A stretch of DNA of 64,000 bases from Aquimonas sp044344935 (GTDB lineage: Bacteria > Pseudomonadota > Gammaproteobacteria > Xanthomonadales > Xanthomonadaceae). A program made the translations under genes and the position numbers. The notes below the pieces were generated by a model. The model made no database searches. It was not told where the DNA came from and saw only the letters and a list, made by a program, of their open reading frames with translations. Shown in pieces: positions 17,291 to 26,097 of the stretch. The stretch is from the NCBI GenBank assembly GCA_044344935.1, contig JBIJCA010000001.1:37686-101685 (forward strand). Reading direction: 5' to 3'. How positions within the stretch are numbered: position 1 is the first letter of the stretch; each line of letters begins with the position of its first letter.

Positions 17291-17343
17291 CTGAATCCAC
17301 CAAGGTGCAGATTCAGCCGCTTCGGGTATCGTTCACCGATACC
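17291..17343. promoter_or_regulatory. Two palindromes upstream of the HTH regulator (candidate operators)
   Basis: The first element pairs CTGAATC (17291-17297) with GATTCAG (17310-17316) around an inner CACC-AA-GGTG hairpin. The second is GGTATCG (17325-17331), TTCAC, CGATACC (17337-17343). Both lie in the 128-bp divergent region between the 143-residue gene and the HTH regulator gene at 17359. Symmetric sites of this size are typical of dimeric HTH repressors, so autoregulation is an inference. Confidence 0.5.
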
Positions 17344-17358
17344 GCTTGGGGGATTTCG

Positions 17359-18093
17359 ATGGCGCTGCGGATGGAGCTGGTGGATGCCCTGAAGCGCCTG
17401 CTGAAGGCGCAGGGCCTGACCTATGCGGCCTTGGCCGCGCAGTTGAAGGTGAGCGAACCCACGGTCAAGCGCATGTTCTCGCGGCGCACGCTGACCCTGG
17501 AAAGGCTGGAACAGGTCTGCGCCGTCCTGCACATCGGCCTCGCCGAGCTGGCCGAGGAAGCGCAGCGCCGCACGCCACCGCTGGCGGAGCTGAGCGCCGC
17601 GCAGGAGCAGGCGCTGGTCGACGATCCTGCCCTGCTGCTGGCCTTGTATCTGGTGCTGAACCGCTGGCGCAGCGACGAGGTGATGGCGCGCTACCGCTTC
17701 AGCGAGCCGGATTGGATCCTGCTGCTCACGCGCCTGGACCGGCTCGGCATCATCGAGCTGCAGCCCGGCAATCGTGCGCGTACGCGTACGGCGCGCAATT
17801 TCCGCTGGCGCCGCGGCGGGCCGATGCAGCGCTTCTTCCAGCAGCGCTTGCTGCCCGAGTACTTCAGTCAGAGCTTCGAGGGCGAGCAGGAACAGCTGCT
17901 GCTGTTGAGCGGCATGCTGTCGCCGGCGTCGGCGCGGCAGATGCAGGCTCGACTGCAGGAACTGGCGACGGAATTCGATGCGCTGCTGTCGCAGGATGGG
18001 CTGCTGCCCAGTCGTGAACGCACGGGCGTGAGCCTGGTGCTGGCGCAGCGGCCCTGGAGCCTCGGCCTGTTCGCACCGCTGCGGCGCCAATAG
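17359..18093 (+). CDS. Cro/C1-type helix-turn-helix transcriptional regulator
   Basis: 244 residues from the ATG at 17359, preceded by GGGGGATTTCG. The N-terminal XRE domain (about 1-70: TYAALAAQLKVSEPTVKRMF then LTLERLEQVCAVLHIGLAEL) is a standard five-helix DNA-binding fold. The C-terminal 170 residues are not assigned to a named domain and contain RYRFSEPDWILLLTRLDRLG and a charged RTARNFRWRRGG stretch. The frame stays open upstream to 17284, but that extension runs through the palindromes and lacks a ribosome-binding site. A strong bidirectional terminator follows at 18120. Confidence 0.85.
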   Translation: MALRMELVDALKRLLKAQGLTYAALAAQLKVSEPTVKRMFSRRTLTLERLEQVCAVLHIGLAELAEEAQRRTPPLAELSAAQEQALVDDPALLLALYLVLNRWRSDEVMARYRFSEPDWILLLTRLDRLGIIELQPGNRARTRTARNFRWRRGGPMQRFFQQRLLPEYFSQSFEGEQEQLLLLSGMLSPASARQMQARLQELATEFDALLSQDGLLPSRERTGVSLVLAQRPWSLGLFAPLRRQ

Positions 18094-18119
18094 GTCGATG
18101 GATGTCGTTCTCGCCAAAA

Positions 18120-18150
18120 CGAAACGCCCGGCGATAAGCCGGGCGTTTCG
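18120..18150. terminator. Bidirectional intrinsic terminator
   Basis: The perfect 13-bp arms CGAAACGCCCGGC (18120-18132) and GCCGGGCGTTTCG (18138-18150) enclose GATAA. It lies between the ends of the convergent HTH regulator gene and the minus-strand protease gene. The A/T-rich outer stem (GAAAC/GTTTC) supplies weak U-rich ends on both strands. Confidence 0.8.
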
Positions 18151-18182
18151 CGGGGGAACTGCGTGATTCCTGGCTTGGCGGG

Positions 18183-20951
18183 TCAGTTGCCCTCGAAGCC
18201 GTGAGCGAAGATGAAGTTCAGATTGGCTGCTTCACAGGTGGTGCCTTCGAACACGCGAACATCATCGATCCACCAGCCGTTGCCGCCGACTGAAGAATCG
18301 CTGCCGGCACGGAAGCGCAAAAGCACCGATCGCCCGCCGAAGTCCGCCAGGTTGACCCGGCTGACAACAAACCCGGCGATGCTGCCGTGCCACGCGGCAC
18401 GGCCGTTCAGCGGGTTGGTCGCTCCCCCCACGCTGAGCGGACCGACGTAGCCGCCAGCCAGGAAGCGGCTGGCATTTGCAGGCACGCCGCCCTGCGCACC
18501 GAGAATATCCGTCCACGTAGTCCCGCCATCAAGCGAGTACTCCAGCACGCCACCGTCCCAGCTGGCTTCGGTCTGATAGCGATGCGCGAACTCAAGCGTC
18601 GCATTGCTACCCACCGCGAGACTCAGCGGGTTTGCAAGGGTCAACTGACGGTCCGAGGCCGTGGTCGGATTCGGCACGAACCAGCTCCGGGTGGGCGAGT
18701 TTGCCGCAGTGCTGACGATCGCGAAGTTGGCACCGGCACCCGTCCCTGCCACCGCCCAGGCGCCCGGGCCTGACTCGACGTCGTCGGAAAACGCGACCGT
18801 ATCCGGGCCGAAGGCGGCAGCGCTGCGACGGATCAGGTTGGTCTCCTCGACACCGTTGCACTGGCCAGCAGCCGGCGTGGCGCCAAGGTCCTCCGCACGC
18901 ACGATGTAGTGCTGGGCGACGCCTGATTCGACTTCGATGTCCGCCAGCGCCGTCGCACTGATGCAGGACTCGAGCAGGTTGGCCGGGGCCGGCGTGAAAT
19001 CCGGGCTGCTGCCGCGGTACACGTTGTAACGCACGTTCGAAGCGGCGCCGCAGTTGCCGACAGCCGTCGGCCAGCTCAGGGCGATACCGCAGGACGCTGT
19101 GCCGGCGCTGGTGGCGCTGGTCAGGCCGGCAAAGCTCGGCGGCAACGCGCAGGTGCCGCTTGCAGTGGCGCTCGAGCAGGCGCTGGGCGCCGAGGGACAC
19201 TCTTCCACCGAGTCGAATGCCACGACCTGATACACGTAGCTGCTGCCGCCGGAGACGGCGTTGTCGACATAGCTGGTGGCTCCGGTGACCTCGGCGATCT
19301 GCACGTAGCCGCTTCCGGGACAGGTGCCGATGCTGCGCAGCACGCGGTAAGTGCTGATGCCTCCGACTGCCGTCCAGGCCAGCGAGATCTGATTGGCTGC
19401 GGTGGCCGTTGCGGTCAGTCCGGTGGGCGCCGCGGGCGGGTTGCAGCCGCCGATGCCGTCGATCGACACCGGATTCTGGCCCAAGGGGTCGAGGTAGTCG
19501 CGTACTCGGGTCGTAGCGCTTCCAAGGCCGTCCCAGGCATGGAACAGACCGCCGTACTGGTCCCTGAGGTTTGCGCCCGTGGCGCCGCAGGCGGAGGGGC
19601 CACCCGAGAGCACGCCGACCAGGCGCTGTTCGGCGTTGTAGAGCGGCGAACCTGAGGAACCCGGTTCGGTGACGGATGGCGGCAGGGTGGCCGGCATGGG
19701 GGTGATGTTCGGCAGGCGCGGTGGCGTGGGATCCCAGTCGGCGCGCCAGTGGACGCCAGAGGCGCCAGAGATGTTGTCGAGCACCATGTTCTGTTCGACG
19801 AAGGTGATCCGCTTCTCATCGACGCCCGGGTGGTGGATGGAAGCGCACAGCCCGGCGGTGCTGGCGAGGTCGGATGGCGCCGAGCACAGCATCGCCGACG
19901 GGCCAGGCGCGCGCCTGTCCCAGCCCGCCCAGTAGAGGTTGAAGGTGTTGTTCGGGGCCGGCGTCGCCAGCTCCAGCAGGGTGAAGTCGGAGCGGTCACC
20001 AGCGGGTGCGCTGCCGCTGAAGGGATTGCCGGTCTGAGCGAGGAAGCGCAGTCCGGGCGTGGTGGTCGTGGGTTTGGGCAGGACCGGGCTGCTGCCGCTC
20101 GCGGCGGGCACACGGCACGTGGGCGACTCGTAGTTCCAGTACACCAGCACCGTGGCTGCAGCGGTGTCATTGGCGACACCGCAGTGGGTGGCGGTGGCGA
20201 ACAGCATGCGGCGGTCATTGGCGGTGTTGTTGACCAGGGAGCCGGTGCAGGCGTCGGTGCCGCCGCGCGACCAGGCGCCTACCGAGCGACGCGGGAGGTT
20301 CCACGGGTCGTTTTCGGACAGGCAGGCGACGTCGGTGTTGCAGGCGCCGGATTTGCAGGCCTTGGATTTGGAACCGAAGCCGCGGTAGCCCTGGTTCACC
20401 GAGTGCATTTCCAGCGTCACTTGGCTCCGTCCAGACGCCGGAACGCGCAGGTGCAGCAGTGCCTCCTCGCCGAGGACGACCGGCGTCCACAGCTGGCCGT
20501 GCGGCAGCATGTCCTGCACCGTGAACGGGCCCACCTTGTTGAGCCCGCTGGTCGAGACGATGTTCAGCTCGGCGCCGGGCGGCAGGGCGAACTGTCGGAA
20601 GCCGAAGTTCAGGTGAGCGGCGTCTTCTGCGCTGATACGCAGGCGCCAGATCCAGTCGCCTTCGGGCGACTGCGACCATTCACCGCTGTTCGACGGATTG
20701 AAGTCGACCGGGCGTGCGACCGCGAAGCGCTTGGGAAAGCCGGGCATCTCATCGCGCAGCGTGTCCTCGGCGGCGAGCGTATCGAGGTCGAGCTTGCCGA
20801 AGCTCTTCGACGGCACGGCATCAAGCCCGGCGAGATAGCGGGCATGCGGTGCCTGTGGGTCGACGTTCGCCAGTGCGAACGGCGAAGCGAAAACGATTGC
20901 AAGAACGAAGCCCGCGGACAGCCGCCCGCGTGGCCGGAGTGCAGTAAGCAT
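18183..20951 (-). CDS. Secreted trypsin-fold serine protease with fibronectin-like domains and C-terminal DGFE-type tag
   Basis: 922 residues from the ATG at 20951, preceded by GGGGAGAC. A signal peptide ends near FALA. The propeptide-like region includes WIWRLRISAEDAAHLNFGFR. The protease domain has His256 in TATHC, Asp322 in RSDFTLLEL and Ser433 in EPGSSGSPLY, with SIHHPGVDEKRITF and LVGVLSGG as in the 9446-12943 protease. About two fibronectin-type-III-like domains follow (PTGLTATATAANQISLAW, then SYVYQVVAF), then a beta-sandwich ending GWWIDDVRVFEG. The last residues are FIFAHGFEGN, a variant of the tag seen on other secreted proteins here. The frame continues upstream through thrA but that part is antisense. 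Confidence 0.88.
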   Translation of the reverse strand: MLTALRPRGRLSAGFVLAIVFASPFALANVDPQAPHARYLAGLDAVPSKSFGKLDLDTLAAEDTLRDEMPGFPKRFAVARPVDFNPSNSGEWSQSPEGDWIWRLRISAEDAAHLNFGFRQFALPPGAELNIVSTSGLNKVGPFTVQDMLPHGQLWTPVVLGEEALLHLRVPASGRSQVTLEMHSVNQGYRGFGSKSKACKSGACNTDVACLSENDPWNLPRRSVGAWSRGGTDACTGSLVNNTANDRRMLFATATHCGVANDTAAATVLVYWNYESPTCRVPAASGSSPVLPKPTTTTPGLRFLAQTGNPFSGSAPAGDRSDFTLLELATPAPNNTFNLYWAGWDRRAPGPSAMLCSAPSDLASTAGLCASIHHPGVDEKRITFVEQNMVLDNISGASGVHWRADWDPTPPRLPNITPMPATLPPSVTEPGSSGSPLYNAEQRLVGVLSGGPSACGATGANLRDQYGGLFHAWDGLGSATTRVRDYLDPLGQNPVSIDGIGGCNPPAAPTGLTATATAANQISLAWTAVGGISTYRVLRSIGTCPGSGYVQIAEVTGATSYVDNAVSGGSSYVYQVVAFDSVEECPSAPSACSSATASGTCALPPSFAGLTSATSAGTASCGIALSWPTAVGNCGAASNVRYNVYRGSSPDFTPAPANLLESCISATALADIEVESGVAQHYIVRAEDLGATPAAGQCNGVEETNLIRRSAAAFGPDTVAFSDDVESGPGAWAVAGTGAGANFAIVSTAANSPTRSWFVPNPTTASDRQLTLANPLSLAVGSNATLEFAHRYQTEASWDGGVLEYSLDGGTTWTDILGAQGGVPANASRFLAGGYVGPLSVGGATNPLNGRAAWHGSIAGFVVSRVNLADFGGRSVLLRFRAGSDSSVGGNGWWIDDVRVFEGTTCEAANLNFIFAHGFEGN

Positions 20952-21167
20952 GAGTTGTCTCCCCGAGTGATGTCTGCCGCCGCGATCAGCCTGTCCGTGG
21001 CGATCGTGAGACGGTTCACCGACATTACACCTGTGTTGGGATGGACGAAAGTCGACCAACGGGTTGGACGAGGGGCCCGGCGTCCTCCCGCCTGGGTAGC
21101 CGCGCTGCCCATGCCGCCTCGGCACAAGCCGCCCTGACGCATTGCAGCAGGCCGTGGAGCCGCTGCT

Positions 21168-23678
21168 ATGCTCGCCCTCCACTTGGATTTCACGAGGCGA
21201 ATCGTCGTGTCGGCAGACCAGCAGCAGACCTGTGTGGCGCACAAGTTCGGAGGCTCCAGCCTCAAGACCGCGGAGCGCATCGCCCATGTGGCCGGACTGC
21301 TGCGAGGTCGCGCCGAGACCTGTCAGATCACCGTGGTTTCCGCGATGGGTGGCGTCACCGACGCCTTGATCGGCCTGGTGCACGCGGCCAGCCAGGACCC
21401 CGCGCAGGCGCAGGCTGAGCTGGATGCGCTCGCCGCGCGCCATCGCGAGGCCGCGCGCGCACTGCTGGGCGATGCCGCTGACACCGCATTGGCGCCATTG
21501 GAGCGCGACTGGGAAGACCTGCACGCCCTGCTGCGCGCGGTGGCCCTGCTGGGTCATCCGGCGGGCGATCTGCTGGAGTACGTGCAGGGATTGGGCGAGG
21601 TGTGGTCGGCCCAGCTGCTGGCTGCGCGCCTGCGCGTCGAAGGCGAACAGGTTGACTGGCTGGATGCGCGGGCCGTACTGGTGATCAGCCCCTCGGCCCT
21701 GGGTGCCGTGGTCGACTGGGCCGAATCGGCTGCGCGTCTCGCCGCCTGGCGCGCGCGCCACAGCGCGCCGCGGGTGGTAGTCACCGGTTTCGTCGCCCGC
21801 GATACCGAAGGCCGCATCACCACGCTGGGCCGCAACGGCAGCGACTACTCCGGCGCGATCTTCGCGCGCCTGTTCGCGGCAGCCGAGCTGCACATCTGGA
21901 CCGATGTCGACGGGGTGCTGAGCGCCGATCCGCGGCTGGTGCCCGAGGCCATCCTGCTGCCGCGGATGAGCTATGACGAGGCCTTCGAGCTGGCCTACTT
22001 CGGTGCCAAGGTCGTGCATCCGCGCACCATGGGGCCGGTGCTGGAAGCCGGCATTCCGGTGTGGGTGCGCAACACCTTCAACCCCGGCTGTGCGGGCACG
22101 CGGATCGGCCCCGAGCACGAGGTCGGGGCCGGTCCGGTCAAGGGCCTGACCATCGCCCGCGAGATGGCCCTGGTGGAAGTGGAAGGCACCGGCATGATCG
22201 GCGTGCCCGGCACCGCCGAGCGGGTGTTCGGCGCGCTGCGCGATGCCAGCGTGTCGGTGGTGATGATCGCCCAGGCCAGCTCCGAGCATTCGATCTGCTG
22301 CGTGGTGCGCGAGGTCGACGCCGCGCGCGCCGCTGAAGTGCTGCGGCGTGCGTTCGCGCGCGAGCTCGACGCCGGTCTGCTGCAGGCCGTGGATGTCGAG
22401 AGCGGGATCGCTGTGCTGGCGGCCGTCGGTGACGGCATGAGCGGCCACACCGGCATCGCCGGGCGTCTGTTCTCCGAGCTGGCGCGCGCCGAGGTCAATG
22501 TGCGCGCCATCGCCCAGGGTGGCACCGAGCGCAACATTTCGGTGGCCGTGCGTGATGTCGATGCCGCGCGCGCGTTGCGTGCGGTGCATGCCGGTTTCTA
22601 CCTGTCGCCGCAGACGGTCAGCGTCGGCGTGATCGGCCCGGGCAACGTTGGCGCGACCCTGCTGGACCAGCTTGCCGCAGTCGCACCGAAGCTGCGCGAA
22701 CAGAACAATCTCGATCTGCGCGTGCGGGCCATCGCCGGCAGCCAGCGCTGGCTGCATTCCGACAGTGGTCTCGATCTCGCAGACTGGCGCGCGCAGTACG
22801 CCGCCAGCCAGGAACACTTCGATTTCGAGCATTTCACCCGCCACGTGCGCGCGCCGCATCTGCCGCATGCCCTGATCATCGACTGCAGCGCCAGCGCCAC
22901 CGTCGCCGCGCACTACCCGCGCTGGCTGGCGGCGGGCATCCACATCATCACGCCCAACAAGCAGGCCGGAGCCGCTCCGCTCGAGCTTTACCGGCGGGTG
23001 CGCGAGGCCGCGCGGCACGGCCACTGGCGCTACGAGGCCACGGTGGGCGCCGGCCTGCCGGTGATCTCGACCCTGCGCGACCTGATCGACACCGGCGACG
23101 AGCTGCGCGCGATCGACGGCATCCTGTCCGGCACCCTCTCCTACCTGTTCAATGCCTACGACGGCGCGCGGCCCTTCTCCGAGCTGCTGCTGGAAGCGCG
23201 CCAGCTCGGCTACACCGAGCCTGATCCGCGCGATGACCTGTCCGGCCTGGATGTCGCCCGCAAGCTGGTGATCCTGTCGCGCGAATGGGGTCGCGAGATC
23301 GAGCTGGCCGATGTCGATCTGATCGGGCTGGTGCCACCCGAGCTCAGCGAGATCGATCGCGACGCGTTCCTCGCCCGCGCCGCCGAGCTGGATGCGCCGA
23401 TGCTTGAACGGTTCACCCAGGCGCGGTCGCGCGGCTGCGTGCTGCGCTTCGTCGCCCACGTCGACGCCGAAACCGCCTCGGTGGGTCTGGTCGAGCTGCC
23501 GAAGGACCACGCCTTCGCACATCTGAAGCCGACCGACAACATCATCCAGTTCACCAGCGCGCGCTACAGCGGCAATCCGCTGGTGGTGCAGGGCCCGGGC
23601 GCTGGCCCGGAAGTCACCGCCGCGGGCGTGTTCGCCGATCTGCTGCGGGTGGCCCAAGGTCTGGGGACGCGCCTGTGA
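21168..23678 (+). CDS. thrA: Bifunctional aspartokinase / homoserine dehydrogenase
   Basis: 836 residues from the ATG at 21168; a GTG at 21207 with GAGG upstream would give 823 residues and starts closer to the catalytic domain. The aspartokinase half begins at VAHKFGGSSLKTAERI, with TLGRNGSDYSGAIFAR and LHIWTDVDGVLSADPR. ACT regulatory domains follow (about 320-470). The homoserine dehydrogenase half begins at SVGVIGPGNVGATLLDQ and includes ITPNKQAG and EATVGAGLPVI. It catalyses the first and third steps of the aspartate pathway to threonine and methionine. It overlaps thrB by four bases. I found no Thr/Ile-rich leader peptide upstream. Confidence 0.95.
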   Translation: MLALHLDFTRRIVVSADQQQTCVAHKFGGSSLKTAERIAHVAGLLRGRAETCQITVVSAMGGVTDALIGLVHAASQDPAQAQAELDALAARHREAARALLGDAADTALAPLERDWEDLHALLRAVALLGHPAGDLLEYVQGLGEVWSAQLLAARLRVEGEQVDWLDARAVLVISPSALGAVVDWAESAARLAAWRARHSAPRVVVTGFVARDTEGRITTLGRNGSDYSGAIFARLFAAAELHIWTDVDGVLSADPRLVPEAILLPRMSYDEAFELAYFGAKVVHPRTMGPVLEAGIPVWVRNTFNPGCAGTRIGPEHEVGAGPVKGLTIAREMALVEVEGTGMIGVPGTAERVFGALRDASVSVVMIAQASSEHSICCVVREVDAARAAEVLRRAFARELDAGLLQAVDVESGIAVLAAVGDGMSGHTGIAGRLFSELARAEVNVRAIAQGGTERNISVAVRDVDAARALRAVHAGFYLSPQTVSVGVIGPGNVGATLLDQLAAVAPKLREQNNLDLRVRAIAGSQRWLHSDSGLDLADWRAQYAASQEHFDFEHFTRHVRAPHLPHALIIDCSASATVAAHYPRWLAAGIHIITPNKQAGAAPLELYRRVREAARHGHWRYEATVGAGLPVISTLRDLIDTGDELRAIDGILSGTLSYLFNAYDGARPFSELLLEARQLGYTEPDPRDDLSGLDVARKLVILSREWGREIELADVDLIGLVPPELSEIDRDAFLARAAELDAPMLERFTQARSRGCVLRFVAHVDAETASVGLVELPKDHAFAHLKPTDNIIQFTSARYSGNPLVVQGPGAGPEVTAAGVFADLLRVAQGLGTRL

Positions 23679-24607
23679 GTCGAAGCGTTGCGCGAGCCTT
23701 CGCACCCGCGAGCATCGGCAATGTGGGGGTCGGCTTCGACCTGCTGGGCCTGGTCATCGAAGGCGCCGGCGATACCGTCACCGTAAGCCGCAGCACCGAG
23801 CCCGGCGTGCGCATTCGCGCGATCCGCGGTTCCGAGGTCGCCCTGCCGATGGAACCGGAAGACAACACGGCCGGCCGCGCCCTGCTGTCGCTGCTGGAGC
23901 GCGCGCAGCCGGGCTTCGGGCTCGACGTCGAGATCGACAAGGGCATCGCCTACGGCTCGGGCATGGGCGGCTCGGCTGCATCCGCTGTGGCTGCCGTGGT
24001 CGCCGCCAATGCGCTGCTGGAATCGCCGCTCGATGTCGAGGCGCTGTACGCCTGCGCGCTGGACGGCGAAGCCGTGGCCAGCGGCGGCCGCCACGGCGAC
24101 AACGTCGCGCCGATGCTGCTCGGTGGCTTGGTGCTCACGGTCGGCGATGCGCCGCCGCTGAAGCTGCCGACGCCGCCGGGCGTGTACTCCGTGCTGGTGC
24201 ATCCGGACTGCGTGCTGGAAACCCGCCGCGCGCGCGCCGCGCTGGCGACGCCGTATGCGCTGCACGAGTTCGTGGTCCAGAACGGCCATCTCGCGCGCTT
24301 CATTGCCGGCCTGTATCGCAACGACCTTGAGCTGATCCGCGCCGGCCTTCGCGACGACCTGGTCGAGCCGCGCCGTGCCGCCCTGATCCCTGGCTTCGCC
24401 GACGTCAAGCAGGCTGCGCTCGACGCCGGCGCGCTCGGCGCCAGCATCTCGGGCGCCGGCCCCAGTGTGTTCGCCTGGTGTCTGGGCCGCGACGCGGCGG
24501 CGCGCGCGGGTGAGGCCATGCGCGATGCCTTCGCCGGCCATGACCTCGACAGCCAGATCTACATCTCACCGCTGGACGCGCCGGGCGCGCGCCTGCTGGA
24601 GGACTGA
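23675..24607 (+). CDS. thrB: Homoserine kinase
   Basis: 310 residues from a GTG that overlaps the thrA stop (GTGA). GHMP kinase fold: N-terminal ARAFAPASIGNVGVGFDLLG, the phosphate loop GIAYGSGMGGSAASAVA (about 90-106) and the C-terminal GASISGAGPSVFAWC. It phosphorylates homoserine for threonine synthase. It is the second gene of the thrABC operon, followed by thrC after three bases. Confidence 0.95.
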   Translation: MSRSVARAFAPASIGNVGVGFDLLGLVIEGAGDTVTVSRSTEPGVRIRAIRGSEVALPMEPEDNTAGRALLSLLERAQPGFGLDVEIDKGIAYGSGMGGSAASAVAAVVAANALLESPLDVEALYACALDGEAVASGGRHGDNVAPMLLGGLVLTVGDAPPLKLPTPPGVYSVLVHPDCVLETRRARAALATPYALHEFVVQNGHLARFIAGLYRNDLELIRAGLRDDLVEPRRAALIPGFADVKQAALDAGALGASISGAGPSVFAWCLGRDAAARAGEAMRDAFAGHDLDSQIYISPLDAPGARLLED

Positions 24608-24610
24608 ACC

Positions 24611-25915
24611 ATGCGCTTCCTCTCCACTCGCGGCGGCGGCTCCCCGCAGACGCTTTCGAACGCGCTGGCCCTGGGCCTGGCCGAGGACGGCGGACTGTTC
24701 GTGCCGGAAACCTTTCCCAGCCTGACCGCACTGCCGCCGGCCGGCCTCAGTCTTGCCGAGACCGCCAGCGCTCTGATCGCGCCCTTCTTCGCCGGCGATG
24801 CGCTCGAAGCCGAGCTGCCGGCGATCTGCGCCGAGGCGCTGGACTTCCCGGTGCCGGTGCTGCCGACGCACGATGCAGGCATCGAGGTGCTGGAGCTGTT
24901 CCATGGCCCGACGGCCGCCTTCAAGGATGTCGGCGCGCGCTTTCTGGCGGCCTGCTTCGCGCGCCTGCCGCGTGAGTCGCATGCACAGCCATTGACCATC
25001 CTGGTCGCCACCTCGGGCGACACCGGTGGCGCGGTGGCCGCGGCCTTTCATGGTCGACCGGGTTTTCGCGTCGTCGTGCTGTATCCGGACGGTCGGGTCA
25101 GCCCGCGCCAGGCGCATCAACTGAGCTGTTTCGGCGACAACATTCACACCTATCGCGTGCAGGGCAGCTTCGATGACTGCCAGCGCATGGTGAAGTCGGC
25201 CTTCTCCGATCCCGGGCTGCGCGCGGCGATTCCGCTCTCCTCGGCCAACAGCATCAGCCTCGGCCGCCTGCTGCCGCAGATGAGCTACTACGCGCATTCG
25301 GCGCTCGCGCATCAGGCCCGCTACGGTGAGCCCGCGCGCTATGTGATTCCTACCGGCAACCTCGGCAACGCGCTGGCCTGCCTGTGGGCGCGCCGGCTGG
25401 GTCTGCCGATTGGCGAAGTCGTGCTGGCCACCAACGCCAATCGCGTGCTGCCCGACTTCATTGACAGCGGCGACTACCGGCCCGCCCCGAGCGTGTCGAC
25501 GCTGGCCAATGCGATGGACGTCGGCGCGCCCAGCAATCTCGAACGCTTGCGCCACTGGCTGCCCGCGATCGATGCGCTGCGCGGCGCCGTCAGTGCGCAT
25601 TCGATCGACGATGCGCGGCTGTCGGCGGTGATGCGCGAGGCCGAAGAGCGCTACGGCCACACCCTGTGCCCGCACACGGCGGCCGCGCTTGCGGTGATTG
25701 AAGACCGCCGCGCCGCTGGCGACGCGGGCCGCTTCATCGCCGTCGCGACCGCGCATCCCGCCAAGTTCGAGAGCGTGGTCGAGCCCCTGGTGGGCCACGC
25801 GGTGCCGGTGCCGCCCGCGCTCGCGGCGCTGCTGGCCCGACCGGCGCAGGCGCAGCCGATGCCCGCCGACGACGGCGTGCTGGCGGCCGTGCTACGGCAG
25901 CTGCTGCGGCACTGA
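24611..25915 (+). CDS. thrC: Threonine synthase
   Basis: 434 residues, a PLP-dependent fold-type II enzyme that converts O-phosphohomoserine to threonine. The N-terminus MRFLSTRGGGSPQTLSNAL is typical of the E. coli-type class. The PLP lysine lies in HGPTAAFKDVGARF; VATSGDTGGAVAAAFHGR is the phosphate cup, and later IPTGNLGNALA and NANRVLPDFI are conserved. The start is only three bases after the thrB stop, completing thrABC. Nothing convincing is seen in the 182 bases that follow. Confidence 0.95.
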   Translation: MRFLSTRGGGSPQTLSNALALGLAEDGGLFVPETFPSLTALPPAGLSLAETASALIAPFFAGDALEAELPAICAEALDFPVPVLPTHDAGIEVLELFHGPTAAFKDVGARFLAACFARLPRESHAQPLTILVATSGDTGGAVAAAFHGRPGFRVVVLYPDGRVSPRQAHQLSCFGDNIHTYRVQGSFDDCQRMVKSAFSDPGLRAAIPLSSANSISLGRLLPQMSYYAHSALAHQARYGEPARYVIPTGNLGNALACLWARRLGLPIGEVVLATNANRVLPDFIDSGDYRPAPSVSTLANAMDVGAPSNLERLRHWLPAIDALRGAVSAHSIDDARLSAVMREAEERYGHTLCPHTAAALAVIEDRRAAGDAGRFIAVATAHPAKFESVVEPLVGHAVPVPPALAALLARPAQAQPMPADDGVLAAVLRQLLRH

Positions 25916-26097
25916 CTGCACGCCGAGGGGCGCACCGTGCACGAGGCCTCCCTGCAAGCGTCGGCGGGCGAGGGCCCGGCGCGTGCGCGGTGGCGTGCGG
26001 CTGTAGCTCGGCGCTTCGCGGGGTTGCCGTCCTCGCCTGCTGGCGCAGCCCGTGCGCTGCGCATACTGTGCGGCGCTGAGCCCTTCCTGCGGGACCC

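Noticed and set aside
20952..21167. Attenuator or leader peptide before thrA
   Set aside because: No Thr/Ile-rich short frame or terminator hairpin was found; a TGTAAT-like -10 on the minus strand is too weak to call as the protease promoter.
20952..23705. A long open minus-strand frame that continues upstream of the 922-residue protease to 23705
   Set aside because: It runs antisense through thrA, lacks a signal peptide and has no family resemblance; GC-rich codon bias on the opposite strand explains it. The protease ATG at 20951 has a good ribosome-binding site and signal peptide.
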